Assembly: GCA_964408025.1 (NCBI GenBank) | Contig: CAYOXX010000075.1 | Location: forward strand, 1 to 16,432 | Source: CAYOXX01 sp964408025 | GTDB lineage: Bacteria > Acidobacteriota > DATKUA01 | Direction: 5' to 3' | DNA length: 16,432 nt | In this document: piece by piece, positions 7,479-15,486 of the stretch | How the letters are laid out: each line of letters opens with the position of its first letter | Numbering within the stretch: position 1 is the stretch's first letter | Translations under genes and position numbers: made by a program | Notes under the pieces: generated by a model | What the model saw: only the letters and a program-made list of their open reading frames with translations | What the model was told of the DNA's origin: nothing | Databases searched by the model: none

Positions 7479-8818
7479 TCAGGAAGCTAATCTACTTCGT
7501 AGCGGCCACGGCGCTGCTGGCCGCGCCGGCGGCGGCCCAGGAGGGCGAGGGCGGCCCGCTGCTCGACCTGGAGTACGTGCTGCGGGCGGCGCTGGGCACC
7601 AACGAGCAGATCGAGATCGCCCGCGAGGGCATAGAGGTGGCTCGCAGCTGGCGAAGTCTGGCCAGGTCGGCTCTATTCCCGTCGACGTACTTCAACGGCA
7701 CGCTGACGCGCAACGACCGCGAACAGGCGATTGAGTTCGACATCCCCGGGATGGAGATGCCGGAGGATTCACCCGGCGGATTCGTCATCACGCCGCTCTA
7801 CGACTGGCAAGCCTCGCTGACCATCTCGCAACCGCTGTTCGTCGGCTTCCGTGACATCAGGGCCCTGCAGGCGAGCGGCATCAACATCGGCCTCAGCGAG
7901 GACCAGCTCGACCGGACGCGCCGCGACCTGCTCTTCCAGGTGGCTGCCGTCTACGCCGAGGTGGTGAAGGCTCAGCGTAACCTCGAGATCAGCCGCCAGG
8001 CAGTGGAGCTGGCCCGCCAGCAGCTGCGCCAGGCCGAGGTCCTGCTGCGGGCCGGCGAGGGGATCCGTACCTCGGTGCTGCAGGCCGAGGCGCAGGTGGC
8101 CGAGGCAGAGCTGGGGGTGATCGTGGACCGCAGCGCGATGGCGCGGGCCAAGGAGGACCTGACGGTGCTGACCGGCATCGACGGCGACTACCGCCTGGCG
8201 CCACCGGGGGCGCCGTCGCTCCCCGCCGCGACGCTAGAGGAGCTGCTGGCGATCGGCATGGAGGGACGCAGCGAGCTGAGAGCCGCCGGCAGGCAGATCG
8301 CCATCAGCGAGCTGCAGATCGGCATCGCCGCCGGGGAGAAGCTGCCCACGGTGTCGCTGGACTTCCTCTACAACCGCCAGCGCTCGCCCTTCCCTTCCAA
8401 CGCCTTCTGGAGGCTGATGCTCAACTTCAGCGTGCCGATCTACGACGGCGGCTTCAGCAGAGCCCGCCAGGCCGAAGCCGAGAGCGCCCACCGGCAGGCA
8501 CAACTGCAGAGGCAGCTGCTGGAGAGGCAGATCCGTGCCGAGATCGTGCAGGCGCACCTCGATTACGAGTCGCTGCGTGCCAGCCGCCAGACTGTCCAGA
8601 CGCAGGTGGAACTTACGCGGCAGGCTTACGCCGATATAGAGCGCTTCCACGCCGTCGGCGAGGCGACCGATCTGGAGTTGCAGGACGCCCGCCAGCAGTT
8701 CATCTCTGCCGAGAAGACACTAGCGAACATATCAACCGACGAGGTGCTCGCGTTGTTCAGCCTGCGCCGCAGCCTCGGACTTCTGGTTGTGGATATCGAA
8801 GAGGAGCCTGAAAGATGA
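7475..8818 (+). CDS. TolC-family outer membrane efflux protein
   Basis: Encodes 447 residues with a signal peptide (MIRKLIYFVAATALLAAPAAA, then QEGEG). The body shows the two-fold repeated helical pattern of outer-membrane factors: LEYVLRAALGTNEQIEIAREGIEVARS near the start, the beta-strand region QASLTISQPLFVG, and long heptad-like helices such as SRQAVELARQQLRQAEVLL, with the second half repeating the plan around LMLNFSVPIYDGG and QTQVELTRQAYADIERF. It would form the trimeric outer-membrane channel and periplasmic tunnel of the pump encoded downstream. A strong ribosome site (AAGGAG) precedes the ATG, which overlaps the tetR stop. Its own stop overlaps the adaptor start (ATGA, 8815-8818), so the operon is tightly coupled. 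The specific substrate is unknown. Confidence 0.93.
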   Translation: MIRKLIYFVAATALLAAPAAAQEGEGGPLLDLEYVLRAALGTNEQIEIAREGIEVARSWRSLARSALFPSTYFNGTLTRNDREQAIEFDIPGMEMPEDSPGGFVITPLYDWQASLTISQPLFVGFRDIRALQASGINIGLSEDQLDRTRRDLLFQVAAVYAEVVKAQRNLEISRQAVELARQQLRQAEVLLRAGEGIRTSVLQAEAQVAEAELGVIVDRSAMARAKEDLTVLTGIDGDYRLAPPGAPSLPAATLEELLAIGMEGRSELRAAGRQIAISELQIGIAAGEKLPTVSLDFLYNRQRSPFPSNAFWRLMLNFSVPIYDGGFSRARQAEAESAHRQAQLQRQLLERQIRAEIVQAHLDYESLRASRQTVQTQVELTRQAYADIERFHAVGEATDLELQDARQQFISAEKTLANISTDEVLALFSLRRSLGLLVVDIEEEPER

Positions 8819-9891
8819 AGAGGATAATACTGCCGATACTGCTCGCCCTGCTGCTGAGCGCCTGCCCCGGCGACGACGACAGGGCGACCATCGAGACTCC
8901 GGAACGCGCCGAGTCGGCAGTCGAGTCCGGCGAAGAGGCAAGCGTTGAGGAACCGGGAGACGAGAACGGCTACGCCGTCGTCCGGCCCCAGGGCAACTCC
9001 ACGGAGCACCGCGCCATCGGCAGCTTCGAAGCCGACGAGGAGGTCACCGTCAGCGCCGAGGTTGGCGGTACGCTGCTGAGCCTGCTGGTCGACGTCGGCG
9101 ACACGGTCCGCAGCGGGACGCTAATCGGCCGCATCGATCCGGAGAACTTCAGGTTGCAGCTGGACAGCGCGCGGGCGCAGCTCGCGGTGGCCGAGGCGAG
9201 CCTGGGCAACGCCCGCAGCGAGTACGAGCGCAAGCAGATCCTGTTCGACGACGGCGCCATCCCGCAGAGCACCCTCGATCTGTTCCGAACGCAGCTGGAG
9301 ATGGCCGAGGCCCAGGTACGCAGCGCGGAAGCGGCGGTCGCCATCGCCGCCGAGGCGCTGGAGGATACCGATGTCGTAGCTCCCCTGGCAGGAGTGATCT
9401 CGGCGCGGCCGGCCAGCGCCGGTGAGTTCGTCGGCGCGGGCGACCCGCTGGTGGTCATCAGCGTAGTCAACCCGATCGTGCTGAGGTTCTCGGTTCCCGA
9501 GCGCCTGGCGGCCGAGATCGCCGAGGGGGACGAGGTAAACGCCCGCCTGGCTGCCTACCCCGGCCGCGTCTTCAGCGGTGAGGTGACGCTGGTCAGCCCG
9601 ACGGTGGACAGGCAGACCCGCACGGTGCCGATCGAGGCCGAGTTCGACAACGGCGACGGTATGCTCAGGCCCGGCTTCTTCGCCGAGAGTGTTGTGCGCC
9701 TCAGCGGCGGCCAGCCGACCTTCCTGGTACCCAATGGCGCCTTGTTCAGCACCAACGGCGGCCTATACCTGCGGGTGCTCGAGGCCGACCGGGTGCGCGA
9801 TGTGGCGGTGGCGCTGGTCGAGCAGCGCGGCAGCAGCAGCCTGATCACCGGCCCGCTTCAGGGCGGCGAGCGGGTCGAGCTGCAGTACTGA
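8815..9891 (+). CDS. RND efflux periplasmic adaptor (HlyD/MFP family lipoprotein)
   Basis: Encodes 358 residues. The N-terminus is a lipoprotein signal with lipobox LSAC (Cys17), so the protein should be anchored in a membrane by a lipid on the cysteine. An acidic linker (about 18-48) follows. Then come the first lipoyl half (VSAEVGGTLLSLLVDVGDTVRSG), an alpha-helical hairpin (about 118-180, LDSARAQLAVAEASL onward), the second lipoyl half (VVAPLAGVISARPASAGEFV), a beta-barrel domain (PIVLRFSVPERLAAEI onward) and the membrane-proximal segment. This is the AcrA/MexA-type adaptor that joins the inner-membrane pump to the TolC-like channel. It lies between those two genes with an ATGA overlap upstream and 27 bases downstream. 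Confidence 0.94.
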   Translation: MKRIILPILLALLLSACPGDDDRATIETPERAESAVESGEEASVEEPGDENGYAVVRPQGNSTEHRAIGSFEADEEVTVSAEVGGTLLSLLVDVGDTVRSGTLIGRIDPENFRLQLDSARAQLAVAEASLGNARSEYERKQILFDDGAIPQSTLDLFRTQLEMAEAQVRSAEAAVAIAAEALEDTDVVAPLAGVISARPASAGEFVGAGDPLVVISVVNPIVLRFSVPERLAAEIAEGDEVNARLAAYPGRVFSGEVTLVSPTVDRQTRTVPIEAEFDNGDGMLRPGFFAESVVRLSGGQPTFLVPNGALFSTNGGLYLRVLEADRVRDVAVALVEQRGSSSLITGPLQGGERVELQY

Positions 9892-9918
9892 GCCGCATTC
9901 AACACCTGGAGAGATGAC

Positions 9919-12900
9919 ATGTGGTTAGCAGACACCTCGGTTCGCCGCCCGATCTTCGCGACGATGGTCATCGTGGCGCTGATCGTCTTCGGCTTCGTAA
10001 GCCTCGGCATGATCGGCATCGACCTGATGCCCGACGTCGAGATCCCGGTAGTGACCATCACCACCATCCTGCCCGGCGCCGACCCGGAGACCGTTGAAGT
10101 CGAGGTCACCGACGTGATCGAGGAGGCGGTCAACTCGATCGACGGCATCAACTCGTTGCGCTCGATCTCCAGCGAGAGCATCAGCATCGTGGTCATCGAG
10201 TTCGAGATCGAGAAGCAGCTCGACGTGGTGGTGCAGGACGTTCGCGACAAGGTCGCCGGTATCCGCGAGCAGCTTCCCGACCAGGTCGAGGAGCCGCTGG
10301 TCGAGAAGCTCGACTTCGGATCGATACCGGTCATCACGCTGGCGGTCTTCGGCCGCGAGGACCCCGAGGATCCCGATGAGGAGATCCGCCGCATCACCGA
10401 GTACACGCGCCGCAACATAAAGGAGCGCCTGCAGACGATCAGCGGCGTCGGCAGCGTGGAGATGATCGGCGGCCAGGAGCGCGAGGTGCGCGTATGGCTC
10501 GACGCCGACAGGCTTAGGGGCTACGGCATCCCCGTCTCCCAGGTGATGGCTGTGTTGGCTGCGGAGAACATCGACATCCCCGGGGGCCGCATCGAGACGC
10601 GCACCGACGAGGCTACCGTCAAGACCCACGGCGACCTGGAGACCGTCGAGGAGTTCAACGACCTGGTGATCGCCTACGCCGAGGGGGCGCCGGTGCGGCT
10701 GCGCGACATCGGTAACGTCGAGGACGGAATGGAAGACCTGCGCTCGCTCTCCTTCCTCAACGGTCGCCGAGCGGTGGCGCTGCAGTGCCGCAAGGTCGCC
10801 GGGGCCAACACCGTGGCTCTGGCCGACGACATCCTGGCCGAGGTCGAGGAGATCCGCACACTGCTGCCGCCTGATATCGAGATCAACGTGGCCATCGACA
10901 ACTCGACTTTCATCAGAGAGTCGATAGAGGACGTGCAGGGCCACCTGATAATCGGCGGCACGCTGGCGGTGATGGTCATCCTCTTCTTCCTGCGCAACTT
11001 CCGCACCAGCCTCATCGCCGCCATCGCCATCCCGACGTCGATCATCTCCACCTTCACCTTCATCAACTTCCTGGGCTTCACCATCAATATGATGACCATG
11101 CTGGCGCTGACCATCAGCGTAGGCCTGCTCATCGACGACGCGGTGGTGGTGATCGAGAACGTCTACCGGCATATGGAGCAGGAGAAGAAGAGCAAGAGAC
11201 AGGCGGCCATGGAGGCGACGGGCGAGATCGGATTGGCGATCGTCTCGATGACGACGACCATCCTGGCCGTCTTCGTGCCGGTGGCCTTCATGACCGGCAT
11301 CATGGGGCGCTTCTTTTACGAGTTCGGTCTCACAGTCGCCATCGCGGTCGTCATCAGCGCCTTCACCAGCCTGACGCTGACCCCTATGCTCTGCAGCCGC
11401 TTCATGAAGGTGCGGGGCGAAGGCGAGCGCCGCAACTTTGTCGCCCGCGCCATCACAGGGCTCCTGCGAGCCGTAGACCGGGGCTACAGGGCGACGCTGG
11501 CCGTGGCACTGCGCCTCCGGGCGATCACCGTGCTCGTCGCCATCAGCGTATTCATCTTCAGCCTCTACATCACTTCCCTAATCCCCGGCGAGTTCACGCC
11601 GACTATGGACGAGGGCGCCTTCACCATTGCCATCGAGGCACCGCTTGGCTCAAGCATCCACGAGACGATGCGTTACGTGAACCAAGTCGAGGAGCGCCTG
11701 CACGACATGGGCGGGATCGAGCTGATCTTCGTCACCGCCGGCGGCGGCAGGCAGGAGATGGTCAACGAGGCGCAGATTGACGTCAAGCTCCTGCCGCTGG
11801 AGGAGCGGGCCTTCACCCAGCAGGAGTACATGGATGCAGCGCGCGATCGGCTGGCCGACCTCGACGACATCCAGATCGCCATCGGCGAGCTGCGGCAGGA
11901 CGTCGGCGGCGGCGGGGGTTGGGGCAGCTACCAGGTGCAGTACTCCCTGCGCGGCACCGACCTCGACCAGCTCGCGGACTTCGCCGAGGCTATCATGGTC
12001 CGCATGGAGGAGATCCCCAGCTTCGTCGACCTCGACACCAACTATGAGCTCGGCAAGCCGGAGATCGGCGTGCGCGTCAACCGCGACAGGGCTGCCGACC
12101 TCGGCGTCTCGATGGCCGGTATCGCCACTACCATCCGCGCTCTGGTCGGGGGCGAAGATGTCACCACATTCCAGAGCGGCGGCCAGGAGTACGACGTGCG
12201 GGTGCGCCTGCAGGCCGACGACCGGGACGAGCCGGGGGACATCGAGCGCCTGATGGTAGTCTCGCGCACCGGGCAGCCGGTCGAGCTGGGCAACCTCGCC
12301 GAGGTCAGCCGCGAGAGCGGGCCGATCCAGATCAACCGTCAGAATCGCATGCGCGAGATCAGGGTGATGGCCAACCTCACAACCGACTATACCCTCGGCC
12401 AGGCCGTCGAGACGATCGACGGCATAGTCGAGGAGATCGGCATCCCGCCCGGCGTCCGCGCCGAGCACTTCGGCATGGCAGAGGTGATGATGGAGAGCTT
12501 CGAGAGCATCAACTTCACGCTCTTGCTGGCCGTGATCATCATCTACATGGTCCTGGCGAGCCTCTTCGAGAGCTTCGTCCACCCATTCACCATCATGCTC
12601 TCGCTGCCGCTGTCGATCGTCGGAGCCATGGGACTCCTGCTGATCGCCGGCAAGACGCTCAACATTCTCTCCATGATCGGCGTCATCATGCTCATGGGGC
12701 TGGTTACCAAGAACGCCATCCTCCTGGTCGACTACACCGGCACGCTGCGCCGGCGCGGCATGGAGCGCACCGAGGCGATCCTGACGGCCGGCCCGCGGCG
12801 GCTGCGCCCGATCATGATGACCACCTTCTCGACCATCTTCGGCTCGCTCCCGGTGGCACTCGGCATCGGCGCCGGCGCCAGCTTCCGCAGCCATATGGGC

Positions 12901-13074
12901 GTCGCCGTCATCGGAGGGCTCCTGACCTCGATGCTGCTTACTCTGCTCGTCGTCCCGGTGGTCTACACGCTGCTCGACGACCTGCAGTCGATCCGCTTCC
13001 CCACCTGGCTGCGCTTCCGCAGGCGGGAGCTCGAGGAGCGGCCGGCCACCTCGAGCGGCGGCAGTAAGGAATAG
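9919..13074 (+). CDS. RND-family multidrug efflux pump (AcrB/HAE1 type permease)
   Basis: Encodes 1051 residues, the usual length for an AcrB-like inner-membrane pump. The start ATG has GGAGAG five bases upstream. The protein begins with TM1 (RRPIFATMVIVALIVFGF) and a large periplasmic loop. TM4 carries the proton-relay pair in GLLIDDAVVVIENV (Asp406, Asp407), and TM10 has the partner lysine in GLVTKNAILLVDY (Lys931); AcrB uses Asp407, Asp408 and Lys940. A second periplasmic loop (about 560-865) contains a glycine-rich turn (GGGGGW) not typical of AcrB. The C-terminus ends in a short charged tail. It would export hydrophobic toxic compounds in exchange for protons together with the adaptor and outer-membrane factor. 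All catalytic residues are present, so it should be functional. The substrate range is unknown. Confidence 0.95.
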   Translation: MWLADTSVRRPIFATMVIVALIVFGFVSLGMIGIDLMPDVEIPVVTITTILPGADPETVEVEVTDVIEEAVNSIDGINSLRSISSESISIVVIEFEIEKQLDVVVQDVRDKVAGIREQLPDQVEEPLVEKLDFGSIPVITLAVFGREDPEDPDEEIRRITEYTRRNIKERLQTISGVGSVEMIGGQEREVRVWLDADRLRGYGIPVSQVMAVLAAENIDIPGGRIETRTDEATVKTHGDLETVEEFNDLVIAYAEGAPVRLRDIGNVEDGMEDLRSLSFLNGRRAVALQCRKVAGANTVALADDILAEVEEIRTLLPPDIEINVAIDNSTFIRESIEDVQGHLIIGGTLAVMVILFFLRNFRTSLIAAIAIPTSIISTFTFINFLGFTINMMTMLALTISVGLLIDDAVVVIENVYRHMEQEKKSKRQAAMEATGEIGLAIVSMTTTILAVFVPVAFMTGIMGRFFYEFGLTVAIAVVISAFTSLTLTPMLCSRFMKVRGEGERRNFVARAITGLLRAVDRGYRATLAVALRLRAITVLVAISVFIFSLYITSLIPGEFTPTMDEGAFTIAIEAPLGSSIHETMRYVNQVEERLHDMGGIELIFVTAGGGRQEMVNEAQIDVKLLPLEERAFTQQEYMDAARDRLADLDDIQIAIGELRQDVGGGGGWGSYQVQYSLRGTDLDQLADFAEAIMVRMEEIPSFVDLDTNYELGKPEIGVRVNRDRAADLGVSMAGIATTIRALVGGEDVTTFQSGGQEYDVRVRLQADDRDEPGDIERLMVVSRTGQPVELGNLAEVSRESGPIQINRQNRMREIRVMANLTTDYTLGQAVETIDGIVEEIGIPPGVRAEHFGMAEVMMESFESINFTLLLAVIIIYMVLASLFESFVHPFTIMLSLPLSIVGAMGLLLIAGKTLNILSMIGVIMLMGLVTKNAILLVDYTGTLRRRGMERTEAILTAGPRRLRPIMMTTFSTIFGSLPVALGIGAGASFRSHMGVAVIGGLLTSMLLTLLVVPVVYTLLDDLQSIRFPTWLRFRRRELEERPATSSGGSKE

Positions 13075-13095
13075 ATCCACCCCCTAACAAGACAC

Positions 13096-13128
13096 AAGGC
13101 CGCGGAACTCACAACGTTCCGTGGCCTT
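13096..13128. terminator. Hairpin between converging operons
   Basis: AAGGCCGCGGAAC (13096-13108) pairs with GTTCCGTGGCCTT (13116-13128) over all 13 positions with one G-T wobble and a 7-base loop. It lies 21 bases after the RND pump stop. On the + strand no T-run follows; on the - strand the sequence after the stem is moderately T-rich (TGTGTCTTGTTA). It most likely ends both converging operons. Confidence 0.7.
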
Positions 13129-13210
13129 ACACGTCTACCGGCCATAGCACCGGTGTGGCAGGTTCGCCGCGGCTGCGCGCCCTCCTGTCCGTCACTCGCC
13201 CATGCCACAT

Positions 13211-13244
13211 CGGGAGGGCGGACATTCCTGTCCGCCATCTCCCG
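13211..13244 (+). repeat. Interspersed palindromic repeat, copy 2
   Basis: Arms CGGGAG (13211-13216) with CTCCCG (13239-13244), and GGCGGACA (13217-13224) with TGTCCGCC (13229-13236), enclose the loop TTCC and leave a 2-base AT bulge. A second small hairpin, CCCGC GTA GCGGG (13241-13253), overlaps its right end. Apart from a compensating inner base pair and changes in the outer stem, it matches copy 1 at 6356-6384 in the opposite orientation. It lies between converging operons, downstream of the UbiA gene. Confidence 0.8.
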
Positions 13245-13301
13245 CGTAGCGGGATGTATATCCTCCACCGCATACGTTCAATCGACGGTAGAGAAGAAAC
13301 A

Positions 13302-14213
13302 TCACCGCCAGAGGATGCCTGCGAGGATGGCGAGGAAGAACAGAATCGAGACGGCGCCGTTGAGGTTGAAGGCGGCCACGGCGCGGCTGAGGTCGTCGTG
13401 CCGCACCATGAAGTCCTCCAGCGCCAGGACGGCGACGACGACGGCGGCGCCCGCCAGGTAAACTGCTCCCAGGGGGAAGAGCCAGTGGAGGCCGACGATC
13501 AGGACGGCCGCGGCCGCGTGCAGGGCGCGCGCGATTAAAATCGCCCCGCGCAGCCCCCAACGCATCGGCACCGAATGCAGGCCGTGCTCGCGGTCGAAGT
13601 CGAAGTCGAGGCAGGCGTAGAAGATGTCGAATCCCGCCACCCAGAGCAGCACCGCGGCGGCCAGCGCTGCGGCGCGCCAATCAAAGCCGCCGGTCAGCGC
13701 CATCCAGGCCCCGACCGGCGCGATGGCCAGGCTGAGGCCGAGGAAGAACTGGCTGGTCCAGGTGAAGCGCTTGGTGAGCGAGTAGAAGAAAAGCACTGCC
13801 AGCGCCAGCGGACTGAGCCAGCCGCAGAGGGGGTTCAGGGCCCAGGCGGCGGCGAAGAACAGTGCGCTGCAGGCGACAACAAATACCCAGGCGGCCGGTA
13901 TCGAGATCAGCTCTCGCGGCAGCTCGCGGCCGGAGGTGCGCGGGTTGAGCGCATCGTAGCGGTGGTCAACGATGCGGTTGAATCCCATCGCTGCGCTGCG
14001 CGCCGCCACCATCGCCACCAGCACCCAGAAGAGGACGTGCCAGCGGAACGGCGTCTCCTGCGATGCCAGCGCCAGGCCGGCGAGGGCAAACGGCAGGGCG
14101 AAGACGGTGTGGGCGAGGCGGACGAGGCGAAAGTAGCGCAGCGCCGCCCGGCCTGCCCTCGCCGCCGGCGAAGCCGACGGCGCTCCGTTGAGGCCGGTGG
14201 ACGGATCAGGCAA
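13302..14213 (-). CDS. mqnP: UbiA-family prenyltransferase, MqnP-like (menaquinone synthesis)
   Basis: Encodes 303 residues with about eight or nine membrane segments. The two Asp-rich prenyl-diphosphate/Mg motifs are present: NRIVDHRYD (Asn79, Asp83, Asp87) and DFDFD (Asp203 to Asp207) followed by REHGLHSVP. The blocks MGFNRIVD, NPRTSGRELP, FFYSLTKRFT and VAGFDIFYACLD are what I expect for the UbiA subgroup annotated as 4-hydroxybenzoate polyprenyltransferase or, in futalosine-pathway bacteria, MqnP, which prenylates 1,4-dihydroxy-6-naphthoate at the inner membrane. The start is taken as TTG at 14213 because it is the first available codon, a G-rich run precedes it, and no other start occurs before the first membrane helix. 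It overlaps the end of the amidohydrolase gene by 8 bases. The substrate assignment rests partly on these neighbours. Confidence 0.85.
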   Translation of the reverse strand: MPDPSTGLNGAPSASPAARAGRAALRYFRLVRLAHTVFALPFALAGLALASQETPFRWHVLFWVLVAMVAARSAAMGFNRIVDHRYDALNPRTSGRELPRELISIPAAWVFVVACSALFFAAAWALNPLCGWLSPLALAVLFFYSLTKRFTWTSQFFLGLSLAIAPVGAWMALTGGFDWRAAALAAAVLLWVAGFDIFYACLDFDFDREHGLHSVPMRWGLRGAILIARALHAAAAVLIVGLHWLFPLGAVYLAGAAVVVAVLALEDFMVRHDDLSRAVAAFNLNGAVSILFFLAILAGILWR

Positions 14214-15486
14214 CTTCGCCCCCCACCCAGAACAACTTACTGTGGTCGATTCCGGACGTCAGGGCCTCGAGCGGGTCGCCGACCTCGTCTCCGGCGTAGG
14301 CCAGGAAGCGCCCGATCCGCTCCGGCGCCAGCGAGCCGAAGCGGCCGTCGATACGCAAAGCGCGGGCGCCGTTGACCGTCGCCATGCGCAGCAGCGCCGC
14401 GGGCTCGACGCCTGGGTGGCGCTGGCGCACGAATGCCATCTCGTCGAATAGGCTCAGCGTCTCGACGCTGCCCAGCCCGTCGGTGCCGAGGCAGGGCTTG
14501 ACTCCGGCGGCGAGCAGGTCGGCGACACGCGGCTGGCCGACGCCGATGTAATCGTTGCTGCGTGGGCAGAGGCATACGGCGCAGCCCGAGAGGGCCAGAT
14601 GCTCGATCTCCTCGCCGGAGAGCTGAACGCAGTGGACGGCCAGGACCCCGGGGCGCAATCCCCCCAGTTTGTCCAGGTAGCCCAGCGGCCTCATGCGCGG
14701 CACCTGCCAGCCCTCCTCCCAGTAACCCCACCGTCTTATTACCTCGGCGAAGCGCTCGCTCTCCCCTGCCAGGAAGCGCACCTCGGCGGGCGACTCGGCC
14801 AGGTGGAGCGAGCTGAGGCGGCCGGTATCGGCGTTCCTGCTCAGGATGGCGCGGACGAGGATCCGGTGGGTCGAGTAGAGGGAATGGGGTGTGACGGCGA
14901 AGCGGAAGCGGCCGCCGCCATATTGGCTCTCGATCTGACGCAGCGTCTGGTCGGCCTTGCTCAGGCCCGCTTCGCCACTGGCCCGGCCGAATCCTGTAAC
15001 CTCGATGAAGACCTGACCCCAGAGCGGCTGCGACGCCAGGAAGGGAGGCGAGAATGCCGAGGGAGAGATGTCGCCCACGGCGATCGTCCCCAGCGCCGGC
15101 AGGCCGCGGCAGGCCGCGGCGGTCGCCTGGCGGCGGGTCTCGGGCGGGATCTCGTCCTTGGCCTGCAGGAGCGCCTCGATCCAGGGGATGAAGCCGGCCC
15201 CGCGCGGGGCGCGGCTGCGCATCGCCGAGTTGTCGAGGTGGGTGTGGGCGTTGACCAGGCCGGGCAGGAGCACCACTTCGCCCAGGTCGCAGACTGCCCC
15301 GTCGGGGTAGCCGGTTGCCGTCTCGCCGAATGGCCCGACCGCTTCGATGGCGCCATTCCTGACCGCCACCGCGCCGTCGTCGATGGGCGGGCTGGCTACC
15401 GGCACCACCCGGCGGGCGCGGTAGACCGTCGGCACCCCGCCGCCGGCCGGGACGGGCTTGGGTATGCCGTTCAGAGGTTGCGCCAC
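14206..15486 (-). CDS. Aminofutalosine deaminase-like metal-dependent amidohydrolase
   Basis: Encodes 426 residues of the amidohydrolase superfamily, in the group of aminofutalosine, methylthioadenosine and adenosine-type deaminases. Metal and catalytic positions are NAHTHLD (His81, His83), TPHSLYS (His201), LHLAES (His228, Glu231), AVHCVQLS (His285) and GTDGLGS (Asp336). It would convert a 6-aminopurine nucleoside to the 6-oxopurine form with release of ammonia in the cytoplasm. The GTG at 15486 is chosen because a perfect GGAGG lies seven bases upstream; it overlaps the previous gene by 16 bases. Homology, however, seems to begin near VPTVYRARR, so GTG at 15435 is the alternative. The upstream gene encodes a base-cleaving enzyme with a 6-oxopurine-type pocket and the downstream gene is mqnP-like. 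I therefore favour aminodeoxyfutalosine as substrate over methylthioadenosine. Confidence 0.83.
   Translation of the reverse strand: MAQPLNGIPKPVPAGGGVPTVYRARRVVPVASPPIDDGAVAVRNGAIEAVGPFGETATGYPDGAVCDLGEVVLLPGLVNAHTHLDNSAMRSRAPRGAGFIPWIEALLQAKDEIPPETRRQATAAACRGLPALGTIAVGDISPSAFSPPFLASQPLWGQVFIEVTGFGRASGEAGLSKADQTLRQIESQYGGGRFRFAVTPHSLYSTHRILVRAILSRNADTGRLSSLHLAESPAEVRFLAGESERFAEVIRRWGYWEEGWQVPRMRPLGYLDKLGGLRPGVLAVHCVQLSGEEIEHLALSGCAVCLCPRSNDYIGVGQPRVADLLAAGVKPCLGTDGLGSVETLSLFDEMAFVRQRHPGVEPAALLRMATVNGARALRIDGRFGSLAPERIGRFLAYAGDEVGDPLEALTSGIDHSKLFWVGGEVA

Noticed and set aside
11650..13080. Antisense open frame (476 codons) opposite the RND pump
   Set aside because: It is a His/Asp/Ala-rich shadow of the pump gene without any domain signature.
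15101..15120. 10-bp tandem repeat (AGGCCGCGGC twice) inside the amidohydrolase gene
   Set aside because: I considered a frameshifting duplication, but the frame and family pattern (AAACRGLPALGT then VGDI) continue normally on both sides, so it is ordinary GC-rich coding sequence.
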